A stretch of 63,776 nt of DNA from Candidatus Gastranaerophilales bacterium (GTDB taxonomy: Bacteria > Cyanobacteriota > Vampirovibrionia > Gastranaerophilales > Gastranaerophilaceae), in the NCBI GenBank assembly GCA_944324165.1, contig CALUVG010000012.1, positions 1-63,776 on the forward strand. The letters are read 5' to 3'. Numbering within the stretch: the first letter of the stretch is position 1; the number at the start of each line of letters is the position of its first letter. The position numbers and the translations under genes are program-made. The notes below the pieces were generated by a model, which had not been told where the DNA came from, made no database searches, and saw only the letters and a list, made by a program, of their open reading frames with translations. Shown one piece after another: positions 44,944 through 53,628 of the stretch.

Positions 44944-45154
44944 TTTTTATAGCATTTATTGCATATTTAATAGGGGTTGAAATTTATGGGGCGATATGTA
45001 ATAATAGAAGTATGAGGACTGAACTTAGAGGAATTTTGATGGCAGGAAATTTGGCAACGAAACAAATAAATAAAGCTGTAGGTTGGGGTTTCTACCCCAA
45101 CAGTAATAATTTAGTTCTGCATGAGGCTAAAACCCGCATGAATAGTGCATTTGC

Positions 45155-45166
45155 GGGGGGGGGGGG
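45155..45166. repeat. Homopolymeric G12 tract
   Basis: Twelve consecutive G, exceptional in AT-rich DNA, 200 nt before the prepilin start. Such runs slip during replication and cause phase variation where they sit in promoters or genes. They also mark error-prone assembly. Confidence 0.8.
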
Positions 45167-45217
45167 CAGCAACCTCAAAGCCTGAGCGGCTTTCAGCGCA
45201 CGATACAACAACCTGTC

Positions 45218-45238
45218 ATGCTGAACTTGTTTCAGCAT
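45218..45238. repeat. Short extragenic palindrome (REP-like)
   Basis: ATGCTGAA (45218-45225) and TTCAGCAT (45231-45238) flank a 5-nt loop. The wider sequence around it, including TGTCATGCTGAAC, is one I recognise as an interspersed palindrome in many bacterial genomes, often yielding a spurious MLKQVQHD translation. Confidence 0.65.
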
Positions 45239-45367
45239 CTCCAACAAAAAATGACACAAGTTAGGTAACTTGTGAGAAAATATATAACCCTTTAAAAAGT
45301 AGATTATAAACAAGAAAAACGATAAAAAACACAGTTATTAAATAGAATATATGGAGGTAAAAACTAA

Positions 45368-46507
45368 ATGAAATCCAATTTAACCAAAATTATTAATCAG
45401 AACGAAATTCATCACGTAGCGACAGAGCCAGCTTTAAGTAACTCCTTAGTGCCTTTAAAAAAGAGTGCCTTCACCCTCGCCGAGGTCTTAATCACCCTCG
45501 CGGTAATCGGCGTAGTGGCAGTGCTGACATTACCAGCGTTAATCCAGAATTATAATGAAAAAGCATGGTCAACGGCACAGGATGTATTCACAAAGCGTTT
45601 GGAAGTAGCAACGCGCCAGATGAATACCGAAGAGAAATTGGCTGGCTATTCAAACACAATGGACTTTGTAAACGAACTTAAGAAGTACATAAAAATAACC
45701 CGCGTTTGTGACAACAGCAATATTATAAAATGTTTTGACAAAGAAATAATTTGGAACGAAGGTGAAGACCCGATAGACATGTCCACAATCAAAAATGCCG
45801 CGTCATTAGGTCAGGAAGATTGGGATACAGATACTGTAGCAGTACAATTTGCGAATGGTGTAAATGCAATTATTGCATATAATCCAAATACAACACAGGA
45901 ACCTTTTAATAATCAGTTTAGCGCAACAAGCAATTCAATGGCAATATTGTATGATGTGTCAGGCAACAAAAATCCTAATACAAATGGTAAGGATATAGCC
46001 GGCATAAATGTATCAGAATTAGCAGGTACAACAGGGTGTTTATTGCCGGAAGATGAGCTAGGATTTTGTATAAGCCAAATATTAGCCCCGGGTACAGGAT
46101 ATAGCCCTATGACCTTAGAAGAATGTAATCAAGCAGTATCCGAGGGTACCCTGGGAATAAATGCGTGCTACTACAGTAGTGATTATTGGGCAGGAGCAGT
46201 GAAAGCATGTGGCGGAACAAGTAAAATGGCAACAATGGAACAGTTAGGTCAGCTAGCTACATATTTATATAATTATGGCAGTACAATAGGTGCGGAACAG
46301 GGTATAAGCAGTGGAATAACCCTAGACACAACCAAAGCATCTCAATTCCTCTCAGTTTCATCGAATTCTAACAACAACTTCTATGTTTGGTCGGTGGGGC
46401 GTACTTACAACGTCGCATACTGTCGCAGCTTTACCTCTACCATCACGAGTTGGGGCTACTACTTCCGCAACAACAGCGACAAACTGGCGGTGTGCGTGGA
46501 CCAGTAA
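45368..46507 (+). CDS. Prepilin-like protein with C-type-lectin-like, DGR-target-like tail
   Basis: 379 residues. A 34-residue leader precedes FTLAEVLITLAVIGVVAVLT, the prepilin helix; C-x7-C (VCDNSNIIKC) follows as in the other prepilins. From about residue 235 the sequence changes (ACYYSSDYWAGAVKACGG, then MATMEQLGQLATYL) and ends NFYVWSVGRTY...YYFRNNSDKLAVCVDQ. That end resembles the C-type-lectin fold used by diversity-generating-retroelement variable proteins. The last 45 codons are rich in NNC/NNT codons, and 46381-46500 is about 54% G+C by my count, well above the surroundings. GGAGG upstream of the ATG. A perfect hairpin overlaps the stop. Probably a displayed, diversifiable pilus-tip adhesin. 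Confidence 0.8.
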   Translation: MKSNLTKIINQNEIHHVATEPALSNSLVPLKKSAFTLAEVLITLAVIGVVAVLTLPALIQNYNEKAWSTAQDVFTKRLEVATRQMNTEEKLAGYSNTMDFVNELKKYIKITRVCDNSNIIKCFDKEIIWNEGEDPIDMSTIKNAASLGQEDWDTDTVAVQFANGVNAIIAYNPNTTQEPFNNQFSATSNSMAILYDVSGNKNPNTNGKDIAGINVSELAGTTGCLLPEDELGFCISQILAPGTGYSPMTLEECNQAVSEGTLGINACYYSSDYWAGAVKACGGTSKMATMEQLGQLATYLYNYGSTIGAEQGISSGITLDTTKASQFLSVSSNSNNNFYVWSVGRTYNVAYCRSFTSTITSWGYYFRNNSDKLAVCVDQ

Positions 46508-46526
46508 GAGGCGATGCCTCTTACTG
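46502..46526 (+). repeat. Hairpin overlapping the prepilin stop codon
   Basis: A perfect 11-bp stem: left arm CAGTAAGAGGC (46502-46512), right arm 46516-46526, loop GAT. It sits directly after the candidate variable region. In phage BPP-1 a hairpin just past the variable region is needed for retrohoming, so the position is suggestive. T residues do not follow, so it is not a normal terminator. Confidence 0.75.
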
Positions 46527-46570
46527 AAGGCACTAAGTTACTAAGGCACTAGCGGATTTGCGGACGGACG

Positions 46571-46670
46571 GAGTGAGCAGAGCGAGCGAGTCCGGATAGC
46601 GAACGGAACGAGCCGGCTTGTGCGTAAGCACAATAGGCGAGTCTCCGTGAGCGTGGAGCAAATCCAAGAC
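46571..46670. repeat. Structured intergenic repeat, copy B
   Basis: It shares TCCGGATAGCGA (46591-46602), GAGCGTG (46649-46655) and AATCCAAGAC (46661-46670) with copy A at 1-100, with identical spacing. ACGGA (46603-46607) pairs with TCCGT (46644-46648), replacing GAATA/TATTC of copy A with compensated pairs. TTGTGC and GCACAA form a stem around a GTAA tetraloop. Confidence 0.75.
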
Positions 46671-46710
46671 AAGGGATTAATAAAGACGATAAGTTCGTTA
46701 ATAAAAATAG

Positions 46711-46745
46711 GGCAATTAGGGAAATTCCACATTGCCTTATTTTTT
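46711..46745 (+). terminator. Probable terminator downstream of repeat B
   Basis: GGCAAT (46711-46716) pairs with ATTGCC (46731-46736), followed by TTATTTTTTG. The stem is short and the loop 14 nt, so moderate support only. Confidence 0.5.
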
Positions 46746-46892
46746 GTAAATACTTAGTGCCCTAGCAACTTAGTGACTTTGGGAAACAACAGTTCACTGT
46801 TCACTAGCTCTCTAACTCCTTATCGCCTTTATCCGAAAGCGAAAACGCGTCCGACTTTTTACTGTTTACTTTAATTTTTATTTATTTTGTTA

Positions 46893-46905
46893 TATACTTA
46901 TCATA
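46893..46905 (+). promoter_or_regulatory. Leaderless promoter of alr
   Basis: TATACT (46893-46898) ends 6 nt before the alr ATG at 46905, with no Shine-Dalgarno. Transcript and coding region would begin together. The -35 is weak. Confidence 0.55.
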
Positions 46906-48029
46906 TGAAAAATATTAGACAAACAAATATCAATACGCACAGAGATGCGTGGGTTGAGATTAATCTGGAAAATTTGACAAATAATATTAAGGAAATAAAA
47001 AAACTTGTACCACAGGGTGATAAACTATTAGCTGTGGTTAAAGCAGATGCATACGGGCACGGTGCGGTTATGCTTGCGCCGACTCTTTTAGCCTCAGGAG
47101 CTGATATGCTGGGCGTAGCATCTATTGACGAAGGCGCAGATCTGAGAAATGCCAAAATCACCTGTGATATTCTGGTACTGGGGGCTGTTCCTGTATGGGC
47201 GGTTGAAAGTGCTGTTCTTGCTGACCTGTCAATCTCTGTTTTTTCTCGTGAACATTTGACCGCATGCAAGCAGGCTTTCGAACGTACAGGTATTAAACCT
47301 AAAGTCCATATAAAATTGGATACCGGTATGAACAGAATCGGGGTTTCTATTGATGATGCCGTTGATTTTATAAAAGAGGCTCAACAACTTGATTTTATTA
47401 ATCTTCAAGGTATTTTTACCCACCTTGCCTCTGCTGAAGAACGCGATGAAACTCAATTGCAATTTGATAAATGGAATAAAGTAATTTCACAAATTAATAC
47501 AGAAGGGCTGCTTTTACATATTCTCAATACTGCAGGCGGTATGAGTTATGAAGTACCAAATTCTAACATGCGCCGCGCCGGTATTGCCATTTACGGTTTG
47601 TATCCTGACTTGCCGCCGGATGGTGAAGTAAGAAAACCTAATCTAAAACAAATTTTATCTTTAAAAGGACGTATAGTAAATATTCACACAGCAAAAGACG
47701 GCGAAGGGGTAAGTTACAGCCACACATATCGTGCAAAAGGTGACAGAACAATTGCAACAATCCCGATTGGATATGCTGACGGTGTACCGCGTGTACTTTC
47801 AAACAAAATATGCGGAACTTTAAACGGCAAATCCGTACCTCAGGTTGGAAATATCACTATGGATCAGATGATGTTTGACATAACCGGTGTTGATGCCAAG
47901 CTGGGTGATGTAATTACTCTTCTGGATGAAAATCATTCAATTGATGAGTGGGCAAGGCTTGCAAATACAATAAGTTATGAATTAACCTGCGGATTAAAAG
48001 TCAGATTGCCGCGGATTTATACACGTTAA
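46905..48029 (+). CDS. alr: Alanine racemase
   Basis: 374 residues. PLP enzyme converting L- to D-alanine for peptidoglycan. PLP lysine K46 in VVKADAYGHGA, catalytic tyrosine in GVSYSHTYRAKGD, and the DTGMNRIGV segment are present. Start at ATG 46905, giving MKNIRQTNINTHRDAWVEIN; the 18 nt of open frame upstream hold the -10 element. Confidence 0.95.
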   Translation: MKNIRQTNINTHRDAWVEINLENLTNNIKEIKKLVPQGDKLLAVVKADAYGHGAVMLAPTLLASGADMLGVASIDEGADLRNAKITCDILVLGAVPVWAVESAVLADLSISVFSREHLTACKQAFERTGIKPKVHIKLDTGMNRIGVSIDDAVDFIKEAQQLDFINLQGIFTHLASAEERDETQLQFDKWNKVISQINTEGLLLHILNTAGGMSYEVPNSNMRRAGIAIYGLYPDLPPDGEVRKPNLKQILSLKGRIVNIHTAKDGEGVSYSHTYRAKGDRTIATIPIGYADGVPRVLSNKICGTLNGKSVPQVGNITMDQMMFDITGVDAKLGDVITLLDENHSIDEWARLANTISYELTCGLKVRLPRIYTR

Positions 48030-48049
48030 TCAGCCCGAGAGGTATAAAA

Positions 48050-49288
48050 ATGGTTGAAAAATTTGATTTAGGAATAATAGGCGGCGGACCTGCCGGATAT
48101 ACCGCGGCACTTCATGCAAAAAATTCAGGGTTGAGTGTTGTTTTATTTGAAAAAGATAAAGTAGGCGGCGTCTGTCTCAACCGCGGCTGCATTCCAACAA
48201 AAACCATTTTACATTCTGCAGAACTGTATGAAGAACTAAAATGCGCAGAAGAACTAGGTATTCATATTGAAAATTTCAGCGTTGATTTTAAGCAGGTTGT
48301 CAAACGAAAAGATACAGTTGTAGAAAAATTACGTAAAGGACTAGAGCTTGCTCTCAAAAATGCCGGTGTTATGGTCGTTAATACGGAGGCTTCACCTGTA
48401 AGTGAACATCAAATTAAGGCGGACAATAAAATATATGAGTGTCATAAAATTTTAATGGCAACCGGTTCAAAGCCGCGTGAGCTTGAAAACTTAAAATTTG
48501 ACCATAAATTTATCCTGAATTCTGATGATATTTTGGATTTAACAGAATTACCGGAAAGTATTTTGATAGTAGGTTCGGGGGCTATAGGCACAGAATGGGC
48601 AAGAATTTTTTCTGCATTCGGTGTGAGCGTAACTGTTGTGGAGGCTGCTGAGCATCTTTTGCCGCTTGCTGATGTGGAAATTTCTAAACGACTTGAACGT
48701 ATTTTCAAAACAAAAAAAATTAAATTTTACACTTCAACTACTGTCGAAAAAATTGATGGACAAAATATTCAACTTTCTAATGGTGAATTGATTACGCCTG
48801 AAAAGGTTCTGGTTGCCGCAGGCAGGGATATAAACTCAAAAGAACAGATTCATGGTATCACTTATATTGGTGATGCTTGTGGAGAAATCCAGCTTGCACA
48901 TTTTGCAATTAAACAGGCTATTGCAGAAGTACAAGGAATTAAATTTGAAAAAACTCTTGTACCTTCAGTAGTATATGGCTGCCCTGAAATTGCATGGATT
49001 GGTAAACGCGAGCAGGATTTAGAAAAAGATAGTTATGAAAAAGCCATTATGCTCATCTCAGCACTTGGCAAATCTCACTGTGATAATTGCAGTGAAGGCA
49101 TAATTAAAATTCTGGTCCAAAACGACCAAATTATAGGGGCTCATATTATATCTAAAGAAGCATCATCCTTAATCCAACAAATACTTATAGCAATGCAAAA
49201 TAACATAAGTATAGAAAAGCTCAAAGAAATATGTTATGCACACCCAACATATTCAGAAGGCATATTTGAATGTTTATTCAAATTTTAG
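48050..49288 (+). CDS. lpdA: Dihydrolipoamide dehydrogenase-like flavoprotein (short)
   Basis: 412 residues; usual Lpd is about 460-470. FAD loop GIIGGGPAGYTAAL, redox disulfide GGVCLNRGCIPTK, NAD loop VGSGAIGTEWARIF, second FAD motif YIGDACGEIQLAH and the C-terminal base region HPTYSEG are all present. The deficit is mainly in the region after the NAD domain, where VLVAAGRDINSKEQIHGITY is compact. Likely reoxidises lipoyl groups; lipA lies 420 nt downstream. GAGAGG precedes the ATG. Confidence 0.88.
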   Translation: MVEKFDLGIIGGGPAGYTAALHAKNSGLSVVLFEKDKVGGVCLNRGCIPTKTILHSAELYEELKCAEELGIHIENFSVDFKQVVKRKDTVVEKLRKGLELALKNAGVMVVNTEASPVSEHQIKADNKIYECHKILMATGSKPRELENLKFDHKFILNSDDILDLTELPESILIVGSGAIGTEWARIFSAFGVSVTVVEAAEHLLPLADVEISKRLERIFKTKKIKFYTSTTVEKIDGQNIQLSNGELITPEKVLVAAGRDINSKEQIHGITYIGDACGEIQLAHFAIKQAIAEVQGIKFEKTLVPSVVYGCPEIAWIGKREQDLEKDSYEKAIMLISALGKSHCDNCSEGIIKILVQNDQIIGAHIISKEASSLIQQILIAMQNNISIEKLKEICYAHPTYSEGIFECLFKF

Positions 49289-49289
49289 T

Positions 49290-49613
49290 TTATTGTATAG
49301 AGCCTGAATATCCATAGTTAGGACGTCCGAAATCCCAGTATGTGCTGGACGGACTGGAACCGCCGCTTCCCCAAAAACGTCTGCGCGGCTTTTGTTGTTT
49401 GGTTTCTTCAGTTTGTGTATTTTGTGTTTCTTTGACTGATTCTGTTTGCTGTTCAACAGTTGTAGTAGTTGTTTTAACATCTGTTTTATCCGCCTCTTCG
49501 CTATACTCTCCCGAAGGCGTTAAGTCATATTCAAAATAGTTTCTGTCATGTGCCGCTGCAAAAACTGTTTGCGCCATACATAGTAAACATAAAATAACTA
49601 TAACTTTCTTCAT
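49290..49613 (-). CDS. Small secreted protein, unknown
   Basis: 107 residues. Signal peptide (1-19, MKKVIVILCLLCMAQTVFA), then a Thr/Glu/Gln-rich low-complexity stretch (about 40-72, KTTTTTVEQQTESVKETQNT) and an arginine/Gly/Ser/aromatic tail. No fold recognised. It ends 2 nt from the convergent lpd gene. GGAGCG lies upstream of the start. Likely a disordered exported protein. Confidence 0.7.
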   Translation of the reverse strand: MKKVIVILCLLCMAQTVFAAAHDRNYFEYDLTPSGEYSEEADKTDVKTTTTTVEQQTESVKETQNTQTEETKQQKPRRRFWGSGGSSPSSTYWDFGRPNYGYSGSIQ

Positions 49614-49707
49614 AAATCGCTCCTTTTATTTATATTTTAACCTTTTTTTATAAAAAATGCAACATTTTCACTAAATTGAAGTATAATTTTCTTAAAAGAG
49701 GAATATT

Positions 49708-50550
49708 ATGAGAGAACGCCTGCCTGAATATTTAAAACGACCGATAATTGATACAGAAAAAACGCGAACAGTAAGACGGATTTTAAAGACAAATTGTCTG
49801 AATACAGTTTGTGAAAATGCCCGTTGCCCGAATAAAAACGAGTGTTACACAAAAAATACCGCAACTTTTTTGATTATGGGAAATGTATGTACCAGAAATT
49901 GCCGCTATTGCAATATTGGCTGCGCAAAACCAGACCCGTTAGATATGGATGAACCAATGCATGTTGCACAGGCAGTTAAAGAGTTAGGACTAAAGTATTC
50001 GGTTATAACATCCGTAACCCGTGATGATCTACCTGACGGCGGAGCTGAACATTTTGCAAGATGTATTGAAGAAATTCGCAAACTGGTACCTGATGTAAAA
50101 ATAGAAATACTGACACCGGACTTTAAAGGTGAACACTCCGCGCTTGACAGGATTATTAGAGCACATCCGGATGTATTTAATCATAATATAGAAACGGTTA
50201 AAGAATTATTTAAGACTGTCAGACCAAAGGCTATTTATAATCGTTCGCTTGACGTATTAAAATATATAAAAGAAAATAGTGATATTATAACGAAATCCGG
50301 TATGATGATAGGACTTGGAGAAACTTTTGAGCAAATAGAAGAAACTCTGACTGATTTGAAAAAAGCAGGATGTGATATACTGACGATTGGGCAATATATC
50401 CAACCATCTAAAGAGCATCTTCCCGTTGCTGAATATTACAAGCCCGAAGATTACGAAACATTAAAAACACTTGCGCAAAAAATAGGGTTTAAACACTATC
50501 AGATAGGTCCGCTCGTAAGAAGTTCTTACCGCGCAGCAGAGCTTATCTAA
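49708..50550 (+). CDS. lipA: Lipoyl synthase
   Basis: 280 residues, radical-SAM enzyme inserting sulfur into octanoyl chains. Auxiliary cluster cysteines in CENARCPNKNEC and the SAM cluster CTRNCRYC, with the closing RSSYRA serine arginine motif (VRSSYRAAEL). GAGG before the ATG. lipB is not in the window. Confidence 0.96.
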   Translation: MRERLPEYLKRPIIDTEKTRTVRRILKTNCLNTVCENARCPNKNECYTKNTATFLIMGNVCTRNCRYCNIGCAKPDPLDMDEPMHVAQAVKELGLKYSVITSVTRDDLPDGGAEHFARCIEEIRKLVPDVKIEILTPDFKGEHSALDRIIRAHPDVFNHNIETVKELFKTVRPKAIYNRSLDVLKYIKENSDIITKSGMMIGLGETFEQIEETLTDLKKAGCDILTIGQYIQPSKEHLPVAEYYKPEDYETLKTLAQKIGFKHYQIGPLVRSSYRAAELI

Positions 50551-50625
50551 ACTTTTCTATACTGCTGGACAAAATTCTTTTAAATGTTATTATAAATTTG
50601 TAAACGGAATTAGGTATTTATTTTT

Positions 50626-52863
50626 ATGATGAGCCAAACCAAAAAGTTATCTGTAGCATTCTACTGGCATATGCATCAACCTGTATATCAACTTAGCCCC
50701 AATGGCGATTATCTAATGCCCTGGGTAAGATTGCATGCGATTAAAGATTACCTTGACATGGTTACAATTCTGGACAAGTTTAAAAAAATAAAACTTAATT
50801 TTAATCTTGTTCCCGTACTGCTGGACAGCCTTGTCGATTATGGCGAAAAAGGGTTGCATGATATTCATTCACGACTCACAATAAAGGATGCCAGCCGGCT
50901 GACTGATGATGACAAAGAATTTATTCTTAACAATTTCTTTGATGCAAACTATCAGTCAATGATACTGCCATACCCTGAATACAACCGTCTGTTCCATAAA
51001 GCTCAAATGGAATTTTCAAAAGGTATTTATGTTTTCTCAAATCAAGAATATTCAGATTTGATGGCTCTTTTTAATCTTGCATGGTTTGATCCTACGCATA
51101 AACAAAAATATCCTGAATTAAAACGTTTGATTAAAAAAGGCAAAAATTACACTCTGCAGGATAGAATAAAAATTATTGACATACAACGTGATATTATAAG
51201 AAAAATTATCCCGGCATACAAAAAATATCTTGATAAGGGCAGAATTGAAATTACAACAAGCCCGTATTATCATCCAATCCTGCCAATATTGCTTGACATA
51301 AAAGGAATTAAAAAATCTACGGGAAACGATCTACCAACAAATCTAAAAATGGAGCTTGATGCAAAATTACAAACCGAATATGCACTGGAAAGAATTCAAG
51401 AACTATTTGGCAAACGCCCGCGCGGCATCTGGCCATCCGAACATTGCATAAGCGCAAAAGAATTACAAATGTTTTCCGATTTGGGTATCGAATGGACAAT
51501 TTCTGATGAAGGAATTCTTGCAAATTCAATAAATTACGAATTTGTAAGAGACTTTAGAGGTTATCTGGAAGATCCTTACAGACTTCTAAAAACTTATCAT
51601 TACAAAACGAAAAATTCAGATATAAACCTTATATTTAGAGATTCAGTACTTCCTAACTTGATAGGATTTGAATATCCAAACCACAACCCTGAAAATGCTG
51701 CAAATGACCTTTACGATCGTATAAAAGTAATACAAAGCAAACTTCTGTCTTCGCCTGACGAAAATCACCTTATTACAATTGCAATGGATGGGGAAAACTG
51801 CTGGGAAAATTATGAATATGACGGCTATACATTCCTTAAAACACTTTATACTTTAATTGAAAAAGATGACTCTTTAGAAACTGTTTTGATAAGCGATTAT
51901 ATAGAAAAAGAAAAACACCCGAAAACGCTTAATAAAATAAGTTCAGGCTCCTGGATTAATCAGAATTTTAAACTCTGGATAGATGAACCGTTAAAAAATC
52001 TTGCCTGGACATATGTAAAACAGGCACGTGATGATTTTTCCGCTTATGTAAAACAAAATCCTCTTGATCCTAACATTCCGCTTGCAATGCGCGAACTTTT
52101 TATCTGCGAAGGCAGTGATTGGTTTTGGTGGTACGGCGAACCAAATGACTCAGGGCGTGATAATATTTTTGATTATTTATTCCGTGAGCATTTAAAAAAT
52201 ATATATCTATATCTTGGAATGGAGCCCCCGCAATACCTTGAAACAGCACTTGCAAATGCCCTAACAAAAACTAAATATCCAACCGGTGAATGTTCACCTG
52301 AAATTAACGGAAATAAAGATGATATAGAACAATGGATGAATGCAGGCTGTATTGAAATTCCTGATGGACCTGTTCTTAAAGATACAAAATTGTTTGACAA
52401 AATTTGTTTTGGAAACGATAAAGATAACTTCTACCTGAGATTTTATATTAATGATTATGTCAGAAAAAATCCATCTAAATACATCCAAACCTATCAAATG
52501 TATATTTACATGCGTAATGCTTCAAAAAGACAACACCTTTCTCCAATAAGGCTTATAAACAAAACAGAAAATGTGCTCTCTCTTTCTAAGGAAAAATTTC
52601 ATAATGAATTACAGCTTGCAGTGCATAATGATGAACTTCAGTTTACTCGTTTAATTAAAGCCTTACCGAATAATATATGGGCACTTCAATCTTCCAAAGA
52701 TTTTGTTGCGGCATATGACAGAGCAATTGATTTAAAAATTCCGTTTGACAATATTGATATTGCTCCTGGAGATACATTAGAATTTATATTTGTGAATGCA
52801 AATCTTGGCATTAAAGATTTATTTATTCCAAATGAAATGCTGTTGAGTCTCAAACGACAATAA
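50626..52863 (+). CDS. Glycoside hydrolase family 57 protein
   Basis: 745 residues. N-terminal GH57 barrel starting FYWHMHQPVYQLSPNGDYLM. Nucleophile E272 in GIWPSEHCIS and acid D388 in IAMDGENCWENY. The C-terminal third is a beta-rich extension (about 560-745). GH57 enzymes act on alpha-1,4/1,6 glucans as amylases, amylopullulanases or branching enzymes; the subfamily was not resolved. No signal peptide, so a cytosolic glycogen role is likely, together with the GH13-like enzyme at 34675. Confidence 0.9.
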   Translation: MMSQTKKLSVAFYWHMHQPVYQLSPNGDYLMPWVRLHAIKDYLDMVTILDKFKKIKLNFNLVPVLLDSLVDYGEKGLHDIHSRLTIKDASRLTDDDKEFILNNFFDANYQSMILPYPEYNRLFHKAQMEFSKGIYVFSNQEYSDLMALFNLAWFDPTHKQKYPELKRLIKKGKNYTLQDRIKIIDIQRDIIRKIIPAYKKYLDKGRIEITTSPYYHPILPILLDIKGIKKSTGNDLPTNLKMELDAKLQTEYALERIQELFGKRPRGIWPSEHCISAKELQMFSDLGIEWTISDEGILANSINYEFVRDFRGYLEDPYRLLKTYHYKTKNSDINLIFRDSVLPNLIGFEYPNHNPENAANDLYDRIKVIQSKLLSSPDENHLITIAMDGENCWENYEYDGYTFLKTLYTLIEKDDSLETVLISDYIEKEKHPKTLNKISSGSWINQNFKLWIDEPLKNLAWTYVKQARDDFSAYVKQNPLDPNIPLAMRELFICEGSDWFWWYGEPNDSGRDNIFDYLFREHLKNIYLYLGMEPPQYLETALANALTKTKYPTGECSPEINGNKDDIEQWMNAGCIEIPDGPVLKDTKLFDKICFGNDKDNFYLRFYINDYVRKNPSKYIQTYQMYIYMRNASKRQHLSPIRLINKTENVLSLSKEKFHNELQLAVHNDELQFTRLIKALPNNIWALQSSKDFVAAYDRAIDLKIPFDNIDIAPGDTLEFIFVNANLGIKDLFIPNEMLLSLKRQ

Positions 52864-52968
52864 TTTTAAAAAAATTATATAAGTTTCTTTTGAATATAAA
52901 TGTTGATTGAAAAATGAAAATTTTCATGGTACATTCTATCTTGTAAAAATAAAATATGAGGAAAAATT

Positions 52969-53628
52969 ATGCAAGCCCGACGCGCAGCCAGAGAACTGGC
53001 TTTTATATTATTTTCACAGTTTGATAAAAAAATAACAAATTATTCCAAACAGGATCTGGAAGATATTATATTGAAATCCGTAAGAATATTAACAAGTAAT
53101 GCCAGTGATGAATTACAAATCACGGTTGGGGCATTGCTTGAAATGAAAGCACAAATAGATGATTATGAAGCAAATCATGAAAAAAATCTACAACGTCCAT
53201 TAGGTGTTGCAAATATTCCGGTACCGCTGCCAATGACATCTGATATGTCAGGGAGAATTAGTGAAATGATTGATATTGCAGAAAAAGCACTTCTTGCATT
53301 GGAAATTGCTGAATTTACAACTCTGGATTCTCAAAATGATGTCAAAAATTACGCAATAACTATTGCCGAATATTTTCAAAAAAATCATAAAGAAGTAGAT
53401 GAAATTATTCAAAAATACTCTAAAAATTGGGATTTCCAAAGACTTGTCAAAATGGATAAAGACATCCTTCGCATTGCAATTGTAGAACTTCTTTACATAA
53501 AAGATGCCCCGATGAAAGTTGTTGTTGATGAAGCCCTGGAACTTGCCAAAAAATATTCAACCGATGACAGCTCTTCATTTATAAACGGCATTCTCGCCAA
53601 AGTTATTGTAGACTATGGAATAAAATAA
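52969..53628 (+). CDS. nusB: Transcription antitermination factor NusB (long form)
   Basis: 219 residues; typical NusB is about 140. N-terminal RRAARELAFILFSQFDKKIT and the C-terminal core (about 150-219, LVKMDKDILRIAIVELLYIK then VVVDEALELAKKYSTDDSSS and FINGIL) are clear. A 70-residue central insertion matches the longer NusB seen in cyanobacteria. GAGG before the ATG. ftsY overlaps the stop. Confidence 0.92.
   Translation: MQARRAARELAFILFSQFDKKITNYSKQDLEDIILKSVRILTSNASDELQITVGALLEMKAQIDDYEANHEKNLQRPLGVANIPVPLPMTSDMSGRISEMIDIAEKALLALEIAEFTTLDSQNDVKNYAITIAEYFQKNHKEVDEIIQKYSKNWDFQRLVKMDKDILRIAIVELLYIKDAPMKVVVDEALELAKKYSTDDSSSFINGILAKVIVDYGIK

Larger units (their letters stand above)
44944..45367. 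other. Intergenic region before the lectin-tailed prepilin
   Basis: 424 nt without a convincing gene. It holds a stem-loop (GTTGGGGT at 45080-45087 and its complement at 45092-45099, loop TTCT), a run of twelve G (45155-45166) and a short extragenic palindrome (45218-45238). A 57-codon frame (45012-45185) crosses the G run but has no other support. Confidence 0.6.
46508..46904. other. Intergenic region between prepilin and alr
   Basis: 397 nt without a gene. It contains the hairpin at 46502-46526, a short direct repeat AAGGCACTA (46528-46536 and 46544-46552), repeat copy B (46571-46670), a terminator (46711-46745) and the alr promoter. Confidence 0.6.

Noticed and set aside
45012-45185. 57-codon plus-strand frame crossing the G12 run
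   Set aside because: No Shine-Dalgarno, no recognisable fold and it spans a stem-loop and repeat DNA; kept only as context for the G run.
45092-45313. Minus-strand 73-codon frame containing MLKQVQHDR
   Set aside because: It is the translation of an extragenic palindrome and a poly-C run; this string occurs as a spurious translation of interspersed repeats.
45368-46526. A complete local diversity-generating retroelement
   Set aside because: No reverse transcriptase, accessory protein or template repeat was found near the prepilin or elsewhere in the window.
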